A DNA stretch of 64,000 bases from Fagopyrum homotropicum (GCA_033239125.1 BSWB01000005.1:104791994-104855993), one strand, 5' to 3'; shown: positions 23,995 through 37,280, counted from the stretch's first letter. The notes: generated by a model from the sequence alone, not told the origin. Numbers and translations: made by a program.

Positions 23995-26900
23995 TCAACC
24001 AGAACTTCCCTCAGCTGCTTTCTTTTCCTTTTGTTTCTCCCTCTTCTTCTTGTTCTTCAAGGCATTCTTGCTAATCTCTCTGGTACAAAATCCAAAAATA
24101 TACAAGTAACAATAGAGGAATCAGAGATTACATTGTTAAACACCTTTTTTCCTTTTTCTTTTTTTTTTTTATTTATTTATTTCCAAACTCGCAATGGAAA
24201 TTTAGAAGGCACTTACTGGGCAGGGACTCCTCCAAGCAGCTGAGGGCACAACAAAGAGTTGGATAGTCGGGTTAGTGTATCAAAAAGGATGCACAATTTC
24301 GAAACAATAAGAACCACCATCACCATATAAATATGCAGCTGATGCATCAAATGCAATTTTTGCTTAACTGCTAATGCCGGGAAGGATCAACAGATCATAT
24401 GAATCCCAATCCCACAAGACACGCCAAGAAAAGAATTAACGCACGGAACCTCTCAATCAGGCAGCATGATGGTACCAGGACCGGAAGGGCGATTAATTAA
24501 TAATAGATGGCTCCCGATTATTAATATCAAAAGAGAACATTATATGACAACAATGTTTTATATCTTTCCATTTAATAACTTCATAAATCAACATCTAGTA
24601 AAATTGTCCTATTCACTGTGATTCTCTTGCTTTACAGAATAACATGAGACCCCTATCCCTCTACTGATCTGAAACACCTCCGACTATATAGACAGATCTA
24701 TACACAAAGTTATATGGGTAAATTGTTCATACTTGTGTTTGTAAGGTGGAGCTTTGAGTAAACAATAGTTACTAATGGTTGAGCTTAATAGTGTTTTAGG
24801 ATATATATATCAACACTTGTGGTAATTGTCTTAGCCAAAGGAACAGACAGAACACATCCCGCTGGTAGAAGAGTAAACCCGAGTTCAGAAGGAAACCTCT
24901 GCCTCTGGGTTAATCTTTGTTTTTCTTGTGTTGACACCTATCTCTACCCCACAATAATGGAAGGACTTCCCCATTAAACTAAAAGCATTCACATCGCAAC
25001 AAAGCACTTAAAGTATGTAAACCAAGACAGAAAAAAGGAAAACTTATAGACAATTATTGAAGGATACCTCTGCTTTAACAGAAGCTGCACTCTTAGCACT
25101 AGGTGGGCGATAGGCTGCAGGTTTCTGAGGATTAGCTGGTGTTGGTTTGGCAGACACCTGGGGTGATTTTGGTCCTTGCCCTGAAGCTCAAATTTCAACA
25201 TAACACTTTAGATTTCGACAAGAAACCTCAAAGATGGTTAAAAAAGATGGCCAGAAGATAAACCTGCTGATTTAGCATCTGCAACCTTTAGTGAGTCAAG
25301 GGATTTCACTAGCTCAGTAATATCACCAAAATTTTCTGCTGATTCTGGTTTCCAGTCTGCCTGCAACAGGCATTGAATCCTACTCAGCATCTTAAATTTA
25401 GGAATCTCATAAAAAATAATAAGGGTGAAGGCCCAATAACCTGGTACAATTTATCAAACATCTTCCTGTAGTGTAGTGAGCCATTGGGATGGAATATTTT
25501 AATCCTGGAATACCGAAGTAGGAAAATATTTAATCATTGGTCCCCCAAAGGCCCAAACAAAATACATCCTAATCAATAGGCCTTAGCCTCTCTAAGACAT
25601 ACATATAAATCACTTTCGACGTGGAATGCAAATATTTATAATTGTGAAACTAAAGGAACCCCAACAAGATAAGTCCTCTGTCATAATAGAATTTAATTCC
25701 CTAAACCGACTTCCAATTTGGATTAAAATGCCAGTTTTTAGAAAGTGTAGGGGGTGGAACAAAAGCGGCAAAAATGGTGCACATAAAAATTTAACCCATT
25801 TAGGATGCTGATATTTGTAATGGTATGGCTGCATCAGAATCTGATTGTACCTGCTTTGACATTAACTACAAACTTTTTAGTAAATCTATAAATAATCTCC
25901 CCCTCTTTATCTGGTTGAGGGATCAGAAAGACCATTTGATGGTACCATAGTCTTCTTAAGACCATTTGAGCTATAATTCTAGGGGAGTTTTTTCTTAAGT
26001 CTAATAAATGTGTGGCTAAAATTTTTGTGATAAGAGGAAATTACACAACAAATAAGAGTTCAGTAGCATTTTATGCTAGCAAATACAGTTTTTAAGAAGC
26101 TCTTACTCGACTAGCTATCTCAAAAACTTGGTCACACCAGAAAAAAGGACAGGATATTCATAGGATCACCAACATAAAAGACTACATTAAAATCATGGCT
26201 AATTGGCTATTGTCTGTTAGTTCTCTTCTTTCTGCAATTAACAAACAGAAAATAGATAGCAAAGTGCAACCTACCCATTATCTACTTGCATCCTTGGAGC
26301 CGTAGTTGCTGTCATAAAGTAGCATCCACTGGGAGACCATTCACTTGTTACTGACCACTCAGCTTTTGTTGTTCCGATCTGTTTTTTCTCTACATAGTCC
26401 CAAAATGCCTGATAAATGGAAACGAGTGAAAGCATGTAAATGTCACAAGGATGTTTCCTCCAAGCACAAAAAGTCCTTTACAATGGTCATCTATTCAAAT
26501 CTTTATAAGCTTTTTAACCGAAGGCAATGAATCTTCCAGCATTCTTGTATTATCAACATTCTAAACTGAAACTCCGTAACATGAAAATTAACCAAACTAA
26601 TCCTGGAAATCGTTTCATCAGTCTTCAGTGCTTTGTGGGTGCTCAACATGTAATGCAGAACTTGAAGGATAAAACATGGATGTTAAAAACCGAAAAGAGT
26701 ATATTATAAAACTCCATAAACATTTCATAGTTCTTATTTAAGATCTAGTAACTGCAATAAATCATATAGTATAATCCGTTCAAATTCAGACATACCATGT
26801 CACCAGGTAAATTCCCAAAACCAGCCAAACACAATACTGCAGTGTGACGAAATGATGTAAGGATACCAACACAGATGATAAGTAATAGCCAATGAACAAC

Positions 26901-29900
26901 AACAGAAGAAAATTTCATTGTTTTCGATTAACTGGAGGATACATTTTCCTTTGGGGTTCCATCGAATGGTATTGTAAGGTCCAGATCCAAGCTCGAGCAG
27001 AGGATTGCACTTTTTGTCAAATATTGTGGCTTTTGCAGGCATATCTAAGAACCATGACAGTGAGAAAAAGGTATAAAATCAGAAGATAATTAATTGAAGC
27101 AACAAGCAGAACCCAACAAGGCAACAACGTTAAAGTCTATTCTTTTCACCTGACATAAGGTCCCTGATTAGGAGCTTAATCATTAGCTGATATAGAAGGA
27201 TGCATGACAAATTTATGTATCATCATTGATGCTTGCTACAAACCCCATACGAGACTAAGAACCCAAAGCTCAAACCAACTTGCAAACATGATGCATATAA
27301 GGCTGATCTATAAAGATGTACCTAGCTATTGGTCCACTCAATTCCTCCTTTGATACCTTTCTTTCCTGAGCCTTCCCTTTCTCTTGTTTTCAAGGCAATG
27401 ATCGATAGATATTTCTAATCTTTATGCTACATATTGTATTAGGACTAGGATAGAAGCAAATAAATGTATAAATAATATAATTCAAAAGAGGGCGAGAGGA
27501 TATACATCCATATACGACAGCAAATTCTGCACCAGTAGAAGACCACTGAACATCATGAACAGGCCCCTCTTTACCTGGCAGCACCCAAATAATTAGACTT
27601 ATTAAACAGGACATTCACAATTGAGATATCACAACTACCAAAAGAACATACTAAGAGAAACAGGGCCTGAATGGGTGCCATCGGTTGTCAAGTAGTGGAG
27701 CTTTGATTCCCCATAGTAACTCTGATTGGTTCGATCAACATCTGATTGTGCCACAACAAGAAGCCCGGTAGAGCCATAATTCCATTTTAACTGTACCTGT
27801 GAGCAGCGAAAGAAACTTCTACGAGCAAGAGGCTCACTTGGGTCATTGCCTCCACACCCAAATATTTGAACAGATGCAGGAACTCCCTACATCCAATTAA
27901 TTGCACCAATAAATTAGACAAGAAAGATATAAGAAAACAACATTTGATTGATTTAATTTACGAGGTGTTGTCTGTCTGCTTATAGGGACAAAATATAAAG
28001 ACAAATCTATGAGTAAGAATCTCACAATCAGCCGAGATTTTAATGGATCCTCTTTGTATTGAATTCAATTATTCCCGTCAGAATCCAATACATTGCTGAT
28101 GTACGTCCTTTTATAATAGGAACTAAAATAACCTACTCCTAAAACAAGCAACTAAGGAAAATGGATAAACAAGGCTTGTGGGCTTGCGGTTATGGGTTGC
28201 AGTCTATGAAGCACGAAACCTCTAGGCGGCGAAGTTTCACGTGTCGGAAACCTAAAAACACCTGGAAGCAACTCGGAAACGGTCAAGAAACGGCTCAGGA
28301 GGGGGGAACAGTCCGGGCACGGCTAGGACACGGACCGGACACAGTCAAGAACCGTTTCCAAATTTTGAAGGCAAAAAAAAAAAAAGAAATCTTAAAAAGG
28401 AATAAGAAACAGCCTTTTACGTTCTTTTGCATTCTACCGTTCCAATTTCCCGATACTGGAAATTATAACTCTAACCCCAATCTGTGGCGGCGGCTGCACT
28501 TCAAATCTTTAATCATCTTCTTCCCAAGTTCACTACTTCAGTTTTGGTGTCTCAGTGAACCTGTTTCAATCAATGAATTGATGAACTTGTTGATGTGCTT
28601 ATTGAGTTCGGATTCAGTTCAATTGTCTAAGTGACTATTGCTGAAAATTTGACAAATGAGAACTGCATCTTCAGTTCTTCACTCTTCGGTAGCTGATTGC
28701 TGAACATTGATTCATTTACCGGATAACACTAAAACGTGATGCAGTCTTCCGTCTACATTTACTTATTTAGTTTTTCTCACTTCTCATCTATATAATTATG
28801 TTTTTATTGCTTGATTTTGAAAACTTCAGTTTCTGACTTGCTGTTTCGTTTCTAACTTGAATTTGCTAATTTGTCACGGCCTCTTGATATAAAATGTAGA
28901 TTGTGTGGTTGTTGTTTTGTTTTTTACTTGATGTAAGTTTGATTCCCACCAGTTTTACTTTTATACTTTTTTTTTAATTTGAATGTTCATCGATTGTTAT
29001 GTCATTGGTTTTATTATAGATGTGTCTCTTATTATGATATATGAATGCTCTTCTAAATAGCTTTAATTTGATATAAAATCTAGAGGACAACTCCTTCCAA
29101 AGCTTAGCAAGCCCAATGTGTCTTGCTCGTCATATATGCTCCTGCCGAACTGCGACGCCGATTCCGATTTGAGGACAAAGTGAAGATAAGAATAAGAGAA
29201 TGATGTGATCCGAAAAGATGAACTCAGCAAATTAGTGGAAGCATCATATATCCGGCAACAATTACTAGATTAAAAATAACAAGTGTTATCCCACAATAAG
29301 AAGCTAGCAAAACAAGGCCTAAATAGACTTGCTTGAGCTCCACAACCCGCCTTGCCCGTGCAATCACTTCAGAGGATAGCTTCTTCCAAAGAAGCAACAA
29401 GCCCAACCCTTGCTCCGACCCGGTTCTCGCATGCGGCCGATCAAGCGCTCACCCACGCGTCGGCACATAACACCTCTACCTCCATGTGCGTGTGCGCAAG
29501 CTCCGCAGGCCACCGGCAAGCACAACTAGGGTTGTGCAAAATTGACCCGGACCAGATCTGGTCCGGTTCGGGTTCAATGTTTTTGGAAATTCAGGTCCTG
29601 GTCCAGGGCTGAAAAAGACCAGATCGGACAGGAATATTTTTATAAAGATTTAATTTTATATTTTTAAAAAAAATAATATATTTTTGCACAAATTCTAAAA
29701 ATAATTATTATTTTTTTTAGTTTTTGCAAAAATATATTTTTCTTAATTTATTTTATTTTGGTCCAAATTCAGTCCAGACTGGAATGGACCGGTCCGGTCC
29801 GATCCCTGGTCCAAGTTTTTGAAAATTCCGGTCCGGACCAGATGCAAAGTCGTAAGCACAACCAATCTTCATTGGCAACTTTTGGCCGCACTCGAGCATT

Positions 29901-32453
29901 CCTTGGCCCAAGTCGCAGTCCACGCCACCATTAGACAAGAGCTCGCCCATGGACCCAACTTCTCCCTTCTCACATAATTCTATTAACTCTATTTTTTACC
30001 TAGATTAAACTATTTATCTTAAGCAATAAACTATCTCTTTCTTGTTAGCAATATAATTTAGGATATAATATACAATCTTTTATTAATTTAGTTATATTTT
30101 TATTTACCGTTTCGTCTCTTACTCTCAAAATATTTCTATTAGCTCTATTTTTATTATTCTCGGATCGAAGATTGATAAATGAAGCCTTAGTACCTTCTAT
30201 TAGACTAGCTTTCAATTTCAGTTGTCTTTGAGTTAGTAATGTTCGACCCTCTTGTTTTGACATTGGGTGTTTGAATTCTTATCCCTCTCAATATTCTCTT
30301 ATGTCTCGATAGTTAGTTTGAGTATCTTTCCCTGGGAGCAGGGACACCCTAGATGGAGAATTTTCAAGCAACTCCTCGGCCTTGTTCTTACTTTATTAGA
30401 ACATAGTTCCTCGGTATTGACCTTGGACAATAAACAAGTACATGGGATAAGAAATCTAGATTCTTTAGGATATATCAGCTTCAAAAGATTGGGCCAACAG
30501 AATTAGAGTCAAAGGGGTGATAAGAAATCTAGATTCCCTAAATTTGCTTGACATGAACAACCACTCTTTCAGACCATATGTTGACAAATAAAAGCAATAT
30601 AGATCTTGAAAAAGAACCTTCATTGTGAGCTCAAAGGTCAAGTGTTGTGTGACAGTGTGACTTCAGAAAATAACATGATTACAAAGTTGTTTAGAAGCTA
30701 TTACAAACCTTGGATTCTGGAACAAAGGCAGCAACATGGGACCCATGATGCTTTGACAGTTCTAATGTAGTTACTCCAGGAATTCTGAGGCGAGAAACGG
30801 TTCCTTTGGAGAAATCCTTAGGGTGAAAAATATGTATTGCATTTGTTACAAGGTGACATGCTAATAGTTCATCTGAGCTAAATGAAATTAAGGGCCTGTC
30901 AAACACATATAGAAAGTACATACTTGTTACGCTTGAAGTCAAAAGTCAAGAGAAAATAGTGAATCTCATATTCTCATTGAACAATATTTTCACACACGGA
31001 GAAAGAAATAGCAAGAAACAAGATACAAATCTAGTCTGTGTTTAAAACAACGGCCGGCCGTCTAGATGCTAGACAGCCATGGGCCATCTCGTTTTTGGGC
31101 TGGACAAGGTTCCTGTATAGGTTTGGACTCTGGACAGGTTCAGGACTGGTTCTGAACAGGCTGAATGGTTTAGATTAAATCCCAAAATGTTCAATCTCTC
31201 CGCGACTCCCTCTCATGCAGCTCAATAGTTTCTACTCTCACAGTTCTTCTCTCGCACTCTCCTCTTTGATGCGGTGTTCCTCTGTCCCGTATCCATTTCG
31301 CATATTTTGGAACCTTGAATCTAGTTTGGAAAAAGACAATCGCAAAGTGAAAAAGAAACTAGGTATGGGATCTATATAGTATGAGTTAGTCTTCATTAGC
31401 TTTTTCACTAAGATTGTAGGGAGCCATCAATCTAACAAGTCAGATACTAAATCTTCTATTTGAAAGAGCTCACTTTTAATATAGTTCACAGAGGAGAAAA
31501 ATGAACAATTACGCTAATCAGAAAAGTATTTTCCCGTTAGCAAATACCCCAGCAGACTAAATACCATCATGAAAGTTTATATAAGATAGCAGTACTGACA
31601 AAATAAGATTAGATTCAAGTTGTTGTACATGTTCAAATTTTCATACAAGATTAATGACCAGATCTCAATTTTGTTGAGTAAAACCTATAAATTTAGTGAA
31701 TATTTCCAACTTAAAGACCAGTTAACAAAATGGTAGACTACCATGCAATCGCTAACAGGTGGTGAAGAATATTGAACACGCTCTCAATCCCTTCTACTTA
31801 TCATCACATCCACGTAATTGGTTTACCAATCACGTTGATGTATGTTATAGTCAAGCAAAAAACCTCTCAGACGTTGATTGTCAACCCAAAATCAAAACAA
31901 GATCTTGCTCAATAACACAATCTCCTCTCTCATGTTTGAGCATAAAAAACTAAAACCCAAAAGGTATTAAGAATATGATACGCATACCATGTAGCCTTTG
32001 TCATGTTTTTTTGGAAGTGACTATACACAGAAGCTCCAGTGTCGATTTCCCACAAGTTGACATTCTTCTCTTGTGGTGTTGTTGATTTCTGAAACGTCTG
32101 AAGATAAGTACCCCGAGGGGACAGGGATGCTGCAGTAAGGTTTGGGAGTGGAAAAGATCTCAGCTCCTTGTAGGTATTGCAGTCGTAGATGATGATAACG
32201 GATTCAGGTCTGATCACCATCAGCCTGGATCCATCCTCACTGAACGTTGAACTACTGCATGGAATCTTGTCCAGTTTGACATCAGGTTGACCATTTTCAA
32301 ATGGAGGTCCATTCCAGATAGAAATAGCATTGGGTTCACGAACTAGAGCAATTACAGAGAACCATAAGATGACAATATAAGAATATGAACTGACCGAAAT
32401 ATGAGATGGATACCTGAAATCTCCAATGACGGGGCAGACTTAGCAGCTGCCAT
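23995..32453 (-). CDS. EIF2A: Eukaryotic translation initiation factor 2A (eIF2A), 13 coding exons
   Basis: Joining minus-strand exons 32453-32414, 32342-31988, 30895-30709, 27886-27652, 27574-27506, 27044-26943, 26836-26796, 26408-26275, 25504-25441, 25360-25264, 25180-25068, 24239-24217 and 24079-23995 gives 1545 nt: 514 codons and a TGA, every junction GT-AG and in phase. The protein starts MAAAKSAPSLEIS and carries VREPNAISIWNGPPFENGQ, SPRGTYLQTFQK, KEGPVHDVQWSSTGAEFAVV, MPAKATIFDKKCNPLLELG, GPYNTIRWNPKG, AGFGNLPGDMAFWDYVEKKQ, EWSVTSEWSPSGCYFMTATT, and a basic tail SKNALKNKKKREKQKEKKAAE. This is eIF2A: a beta-propeller of WD-like repeats (eIF2A domain, about residues 200-410) and a basic C-terminus. 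The length equals that of other plant eIF2As. eIF2A is a cytosolic, 40S-associated factor linked to non-canonical initiation; its plant role is poorly defined. Intron 3 (30708-27887) is 2.8 kb and holds a MITE. I saw no broken exon, so I infer a functional gene. Confidence 0.93.
29527..29854. mobile_element. hAT-like MITE in eIF2A intron 3
   Basis: Ends TAGGGTTGTGCAAAATTGAC and, on the opposite strand, TACGACTTTGCATCTGGTCC are imperfect inverted repeats. AGCACAAC flanks both sides (29519-29526 and 29855-29862), an 8-bp duplication as expected for hAT. Next to each end are GGTCCGGACC-type palindromes; the middle is A/T-only and non-coding. It lies well inside the intron, so splicing need not be affected. 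Confidence 0.75.
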
Positions 32454-33373
32454 TGGAGGTGAGAAGAAAAGCCCTTGAAATTAGGTTCGCAAACCAGGTA
32501 GGGTTGAGTCTCTGCAAAAACGAAACACAGAATTAATCTGTATCATCGAGAATATATTGATTGCTCGTATTTAAAAAAAGAAGAAGTAACTCATACTGTG
32601 GATACGCAAGGGAAGGCAAAAGGGAAGATGAGATGCTCCAGTGAAACACTGAAACTTATGTTCTGACCAATTTTTCTAGGGTTCCCGGTAGAGATGGCTC
32701 AGGACAACCGGAACCACGAGACCGAATCCGAACCGGGTGAAAAGGAAACCGGAAAGCCGGTTCGCCCTTCTTCCATGTTCATACTGGATTGGCGGTTAAT
32801 CTCGGAGATTTGTGGCTCATCTAACGCTAAATTTAATTCAACAAATAAGGTGTGTATCATCAAGATATTTTTATACAAATTTAAAATCAAATTATTGAGG
32901 AAGTTTCGAGCAGAGGTTTACAAAGGATTTGAAAATGGATATATGGTGCAATTCTCATCTTTAATTTGATCGTCTTTTATATAATACTAAAAGAACTCTT
33001 CTTCACCAAATCTATTGTAGACGATTCCATCGTATTGGTTGTAAGGATTTGATTCTTCTTGGAAATCATTGTTGCTTACAATTTGCTAGATGCTTAATTT
33101 TGTTGTCCGTCAAGTGTTTGATTATTTGTCCCAAGGAAAAAACTGTCGTTGGAGATGAAAACAGGGAGATTAGGGTGCAATCAGCACGTTGTTTGATGGA
33201 TTGTCACAAAAAAATGTAAATTTTGTGTGTGACGGTGAGCTAAGGTTTTTGATACAACGACGGAGGGTGAAAGCTTTCTCAATTGCCCGTTTAGTCCCTT
33301 TCACGGGTGTGCTGGTGGTAGAGAGGGAAGTAGAGATTTCTCTTTTTTGGCAAGTCATTTGAAAAGGCAACAC
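32454..33373. other. eIF2A upstream region
   Basis: Contains the presumed 5' UTR and promoter of eIF2A on the minus strand. I find no unambiguous TATA box at a defined distance. An open plus-strand frame 32694-32969 has no recognisable domain and I do not treat it as a gene. The rest is AT-rich and featureless. Confidence 0.35.
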
Positions 33374-33376
33374 TTA

Positions 33377-33823
33377 GGGATGTTTACTTGTAGCTTATTT
33401 GGGTTTCATTTAATTTATAAACTTTGAGTTTAATTTTTTGTAGGTGTTTACTTATGGATTGATTTATTTCTCTAGGGGTTTATTTGAGTTTATAAATCAC
33501 TCAAAACTAAACTTTTCAGGCCAAGGTTATTTTAGCTTGCATGAGTTTATTTTTGTTTAAAACCCGATTTTGCCCTTGTGGTTTTCCATCTTGATATTAT
33601 TTGTTCATTCCTAGTTATTCAACGTTATTGTTCGGTTTTTTTAGGGGCATGAGAGTCTTTTGAAGTAAAATAAACCCAAAAAATAAACTCCAAGTAAACA
33701 ACCTTATGTGATTATTTATATAAACTTATCAAGAAATAAACCTGAAAAATAAACTCTAAACCCATATAAACTCATATAGTTTATAAACCCGAAAATAAAC
33801 CAATCTACAAGTAAACAAGCCCT
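33377..33823. mobile_element. Tourist/PIF-Harbinger-like MITE, 447 bp, TSD TTA
   Basis: The left end GGGATGTTTACTTGTAG and, inverted, the right end GGGCTTGTTTACTTGTAG form terminal inverted repeats; inverted similarity (GGTTTATTT, GGGTTTATAAAC) extends far inwards. TTA flanks both sides (33374-33376, 33824-33826), the target duplication of PIF/Harbinger elements. No coding capacity. Confidence 0.82.
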
Positions 33824-33829
33824 TATATG

Positions 33830-35085
33830 GGGTAGACCACAAGAATGAGGTTCGGGACATCTTTGAGCGTGACCTTGATGTTTTTGTGACGTTTGTGGAG
33901 GTTTTGGTCGCTCACAAGTAGTGGTTGTCGGGCTAGTGTATGGGTCTCCATGCATTGAGTCGTGAGTGTCGTCACCTTGATGGCTCTATTTCTTCCTATG
34001 GTGAGGATGATGGATACATTATGGGTATTTTGAGACCGATTGTGAGTGTCTCGATGCCATTTAATACAAAGCGGATTGTTGATGATGGTAGGGGTATGGT
34101 GTTTGATGCAGGTTTGTTGTAGAGGGTTATGCACGTTCATATTACTATTGTAAAATGCGTCCATCGTAGTTGTCGTCTAGGCTGCTCTCAAGCGTTGTTG
34201 GGTGCTCTTCTGAAGGTGGCGGTTAAGCGAGTTTGTGTGGATGCTTGGGTTAGGTTATTTTTGCTTCCTCGTTGCACGTTGTAGGTGTTCATGCCCTTGA
34301 GTAGGTGAGACAGAAGGTCGGGAGGTAGAAAGTCGATCCATCATCAACGGATTTTACAGGCCTTGTCTACTTGGGGAGATGATGATGATGTTTCGAGCCT
34401 TGTGCATGTGATGATAGATGGTTCAGAGCATTGGGCTCTTGTGAGAATGGATGGGGACTCAGGGAATGTAGATGGTCTAGAGAAGAACCTTAATATCAAG
34501 CAATGTCTTTGTAAGGTTTCAAATGGGCATTTTACGGCTTTTGTTAAAGTTGTGTGCTATTCTGAAGTAGCTCCTTATAGCGATGAGACTTTGAAAGTGT
34601 TGTTGGATAAACACTCCTACAAGCCTCCTCCTTTTAAGCCTTGCACTTCATTTCTTGAACCATCCCTCGTTGTTGATGTTGATTTGATCTTTAAATGCAT
34701 CAAATCCTTTCTTAAAGGTATCTCTCGTGGTAGAGATGGTTTGAGAGCACAACACCTTTTAGATGATATGTATGGTGAGGGTTTTGCGGTTGTCATGAGT
34801 CTTTTGAGAGTGCTTTCATCGGTGATTAATTTGTGAGTGGGAGGTAAGTGTGTGCCGAGTTTGGTTGAGTTTGTGGCTTCGGCGCCTCTTATGCCGCTGC
34901 TAAAGAATGATAATGAGGTTCGACCCATTACAGTGGGTACTTTTTGGAGGCGGTTGGTGTTCAAATTTGCCATGAAGGGAGTAGGTAAAGATATGAGAGA
35001 TTATCTTGTAGATTTTCAATTTGGGGTCGGTATTCCGGGTGGTTTAGAGGCTATGCTACATAGTGTTAGTATATATCAATTATAA
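33830..35085 (+). pseudogene. Reverse-transcriptase-related retroelement ORF, decayed
   Basis: Frame 34363-34836 continues, after one in-frame stop (TGA at 34834), into 34837-35085. Motifs in order: LSTWGDDDD, FLKGISRGRDGLRAQHL, FVASAPLMPLLKNDNEVRPI, GTFWRRLVFK, DFQFGVGIPGG. These match a plant 'reverse transcriptase domain' protein family (S.GRDGLRAQHLLD, VRPIAVGTIWRRLVSK, Q.GVGVSGG.E). Upstream, 33830-34360 holds broken coding sequence of the same family (LLKVAVKRVCVDAWVRLFLLPRCTL with frame breaks). The catalytic YxDD block is not reached; sequence similarity stops near 35085. It is a dead 5' part. Its element class is uncertain. Confidence 0.65.
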
Positions 35086-35564
35086 GTAAAAGAAGTTCGC
35101 AAATATTTTAGTCATTTCAAATTTAATGTCATAGAGAACATAAGGGCTAGTTTGGTACGATTCTCATGGAATCGGAAATCGGAATCGGAATGAGTCATAT
35201 AAAAACCTCGTGTTTGGTGAGGCTTGGAATCAGAATGAAAATGATTTCATGAATGGTTCATTCCAACTCTAGAGAGAAGTTGATTCCATAAATTAAAGGT
35301 GGGTATCCCATTTCAGCATAAACTCATTTTAAATTTTAAAACTACATTTATATATTTTTATGAAAGAATTTGGCCTACTAGGCCTTTTTAATTTTTGTGT
35401 TTAGTAAATGTATCCCATAATTTTTTACCATTTTCATTTAATGGTAGATAAAATTAATTAACCCTTCTATTAAAAAAAATGATGTTTGTTATGTAAGTTT
35501 TGATTTTAATTACTTAATTTGTTTTTTTTATTTTATTTTATTTGCCTTTTTATTTTCTGTTTTC

Positions 35565-35705
35565 ATACCGGATTTTCATACCGGACATTTACATATCGGA
35601 TATTTGCAACATTTACATACCGGATATTTAACATACCGGACATTTACATACCGGACATTTTACATACCGGACATTTTACATACCGGACATTTACATACCG
35701 GTATG
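35565..35705 (+). repeat. Minisatellite of ACATACCGGACATTT units
   Basis: About nine imperfect units of 14-17 bases, core CATACCGGACATTTA, in an AT-rich setting within the inverted-repeat element. Confidence 0.85.
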
Positions 35706-36730
35706 TATTGTCTTTGGAATCTATCCTAATATAACTACAAAAGAACGGGTGATTGTGTTTGATTATCAATCCTAAGAAGAAAGAGGGCAGTAAAAAAAAG
35801 GGTAATTCCTAATTGTTATCACCCAAAGCATAAACCATAAGCGAAAAAGACAAAAAGATGTAACAACAATTGGCATAATTCAGAAAACACCCCACTCCAA
35901 ATTATATTTAGAAGCACTCTCAGCAACATAGCACATGTTTTCAAATGTATAAACCAATCCAGAAAAAGAAGTGTATGAATACGAAAGCACAAAACTCCCC
36001 AGGAGATGTATATATGTTAATTGCTTCAAAAGCATCTAACATACACAACATAAAAAACAATACAAGGAAGCGGCGTTGCAGATTTCACCTTATTGAGGCT
36101 TAGTAGACCCTTCTCCATGCAAGGTATTCATTCACTGCAGAACCCACAATTAAGACAGTAAGTTTCGAAATTTACAAGCTTTTACACCGTCTTGTGTATG
36201 AAACAGATTTGATTTAACAACACATCATCAGAATCCATATATACCTTGTAGAGCATCTAAAGACCTTGGCAAAAGGACCCTAAAAGCCCAGCCAAATATT
36301 TTCAAATAAAGATTTGAATAATATGTACCTAACACCTCAAATGTAGAGTTAGTAAGGTCCTCCTAAGCATATTGTAAAGTCAACACTACCTTATTACATG
36401 CCTTGAGCATTTTAAAACAATGCGGGCTACAATTGCAAGATTTTTCACCAGACAAGCAATCCTATGATTTTGGGAGGCCAAAATCTAGAAGACTAGAGCA
36501 CCTTCCCCATGAGACACCCTTGAACATGTTTCAATAATCTTTAGGATAAAACTATGAAACCAAAACACTAACTTCTTCTAGCCAACTGAAGCATGGATCA
36601 GTCACTGTCGAGAAACATATCTTATACAACTAGATATCCACATGCTAACAAGAAGAAAATAAATTAAAGGTAGAATGAAAAGTATGGTAAAATGTTGATA
36701 CCTTGAGCTAACTTTACAGCTGAATTGAGT

Positions 36731-36931
36731 GGGTAGGAAGAGTGGGACTTTACCCTCTCTGATATTCATGAAGTGAAGACCTGATGAACCTTGGATAAGC
36801 GCATAGATTGAAACCCCCAAGGAATATATGTCAACTTTGTCAAGATGATCATACTTCTCATTCAATATTTCCCGAGGCATATAGCGTGCATCCCCTTCTT
36901 CAATTGGAAAATTCCTATCTAGCAGAGTTGC
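36731..36931 (-). pseudogene. WEE1: WEE1 protein kinase fragment
   Basis: Minus-strand translation reads ATLLDRNFPIEEGDARYMP, EILNEKYDHLDKVDIYSLGV, SIYALIQGS and HFMNIREGKVPL. Plant WEE1 kinases have the same order (activation loop, GDARYMP substrate-binding segment, DHLDKVDIFSLG helix F, LNIREGKLPLLPG). It covers only kinase subdomains VIII to about X; the ATP-binding lobe and catalytic loop are missing and the frame ends shortly after. WEE1 inhibits CDKs by tyrosine phosphorylation; this piece cannot act as a kinase. It probably is a captured genomic copy, ending near an exon boundary. Confidence 0.85.
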
Positions 36932-36999
36932 AATGACCATAGGAAGGTTCATAAGAAGAAGAGATTCAATGACCATAGGAGCATCGGATGGAGGTCATT

Positions 37000-37280
37000 C
37001 CGATCTAGAATCTAGATCTAGATCTACCCGGATCCTTTAGTCGTCTGGTATGATCGAAAATTCGTACCTTCACTGCACAAAAGGAGGGAAGAGGTGGCGG
37101 GCGACGGCCGGCAGAATAGGCGGCGAGGTGGTGGCGGCCATCCTGCAGCGAAGACGAATGAGGAAGCTCCGGTGGCCGGTCTGCAGCGATTCCTTGGCAT
37201 ACAAGAAGTTCAGGGAAAGAGGAGGGCGGCTGCGAGTATGCGAGGGAAGAGAGGAGATGTTGAGCTGAGATAGAAGATGA
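37000..37280 (-). other. GC-rich segment next to the WEE1 fragment
   Basis: GC-rich against AT-rich surroundings. A 96-codon minus-strand frame (37295-37005) is Ser/Pro/Arg-rich without a known domain. It may be 5' UTR or first-exon sequence of a captured gene. Not a gene on its own. Confidence 0.4.

Noticed and set aside
28161..28634. 157-codon plus-strand frame
   Set aside because: Antisense inside eIF2A intron 3, low-complexity ends, no recognisable family.
32694..32969. Plus-strand frame starting near TAGAGATGG, considered as a gene or as a hAT end
   Set aside because: No domain in the protein and no matching inverted end or 8-bp duplication found.
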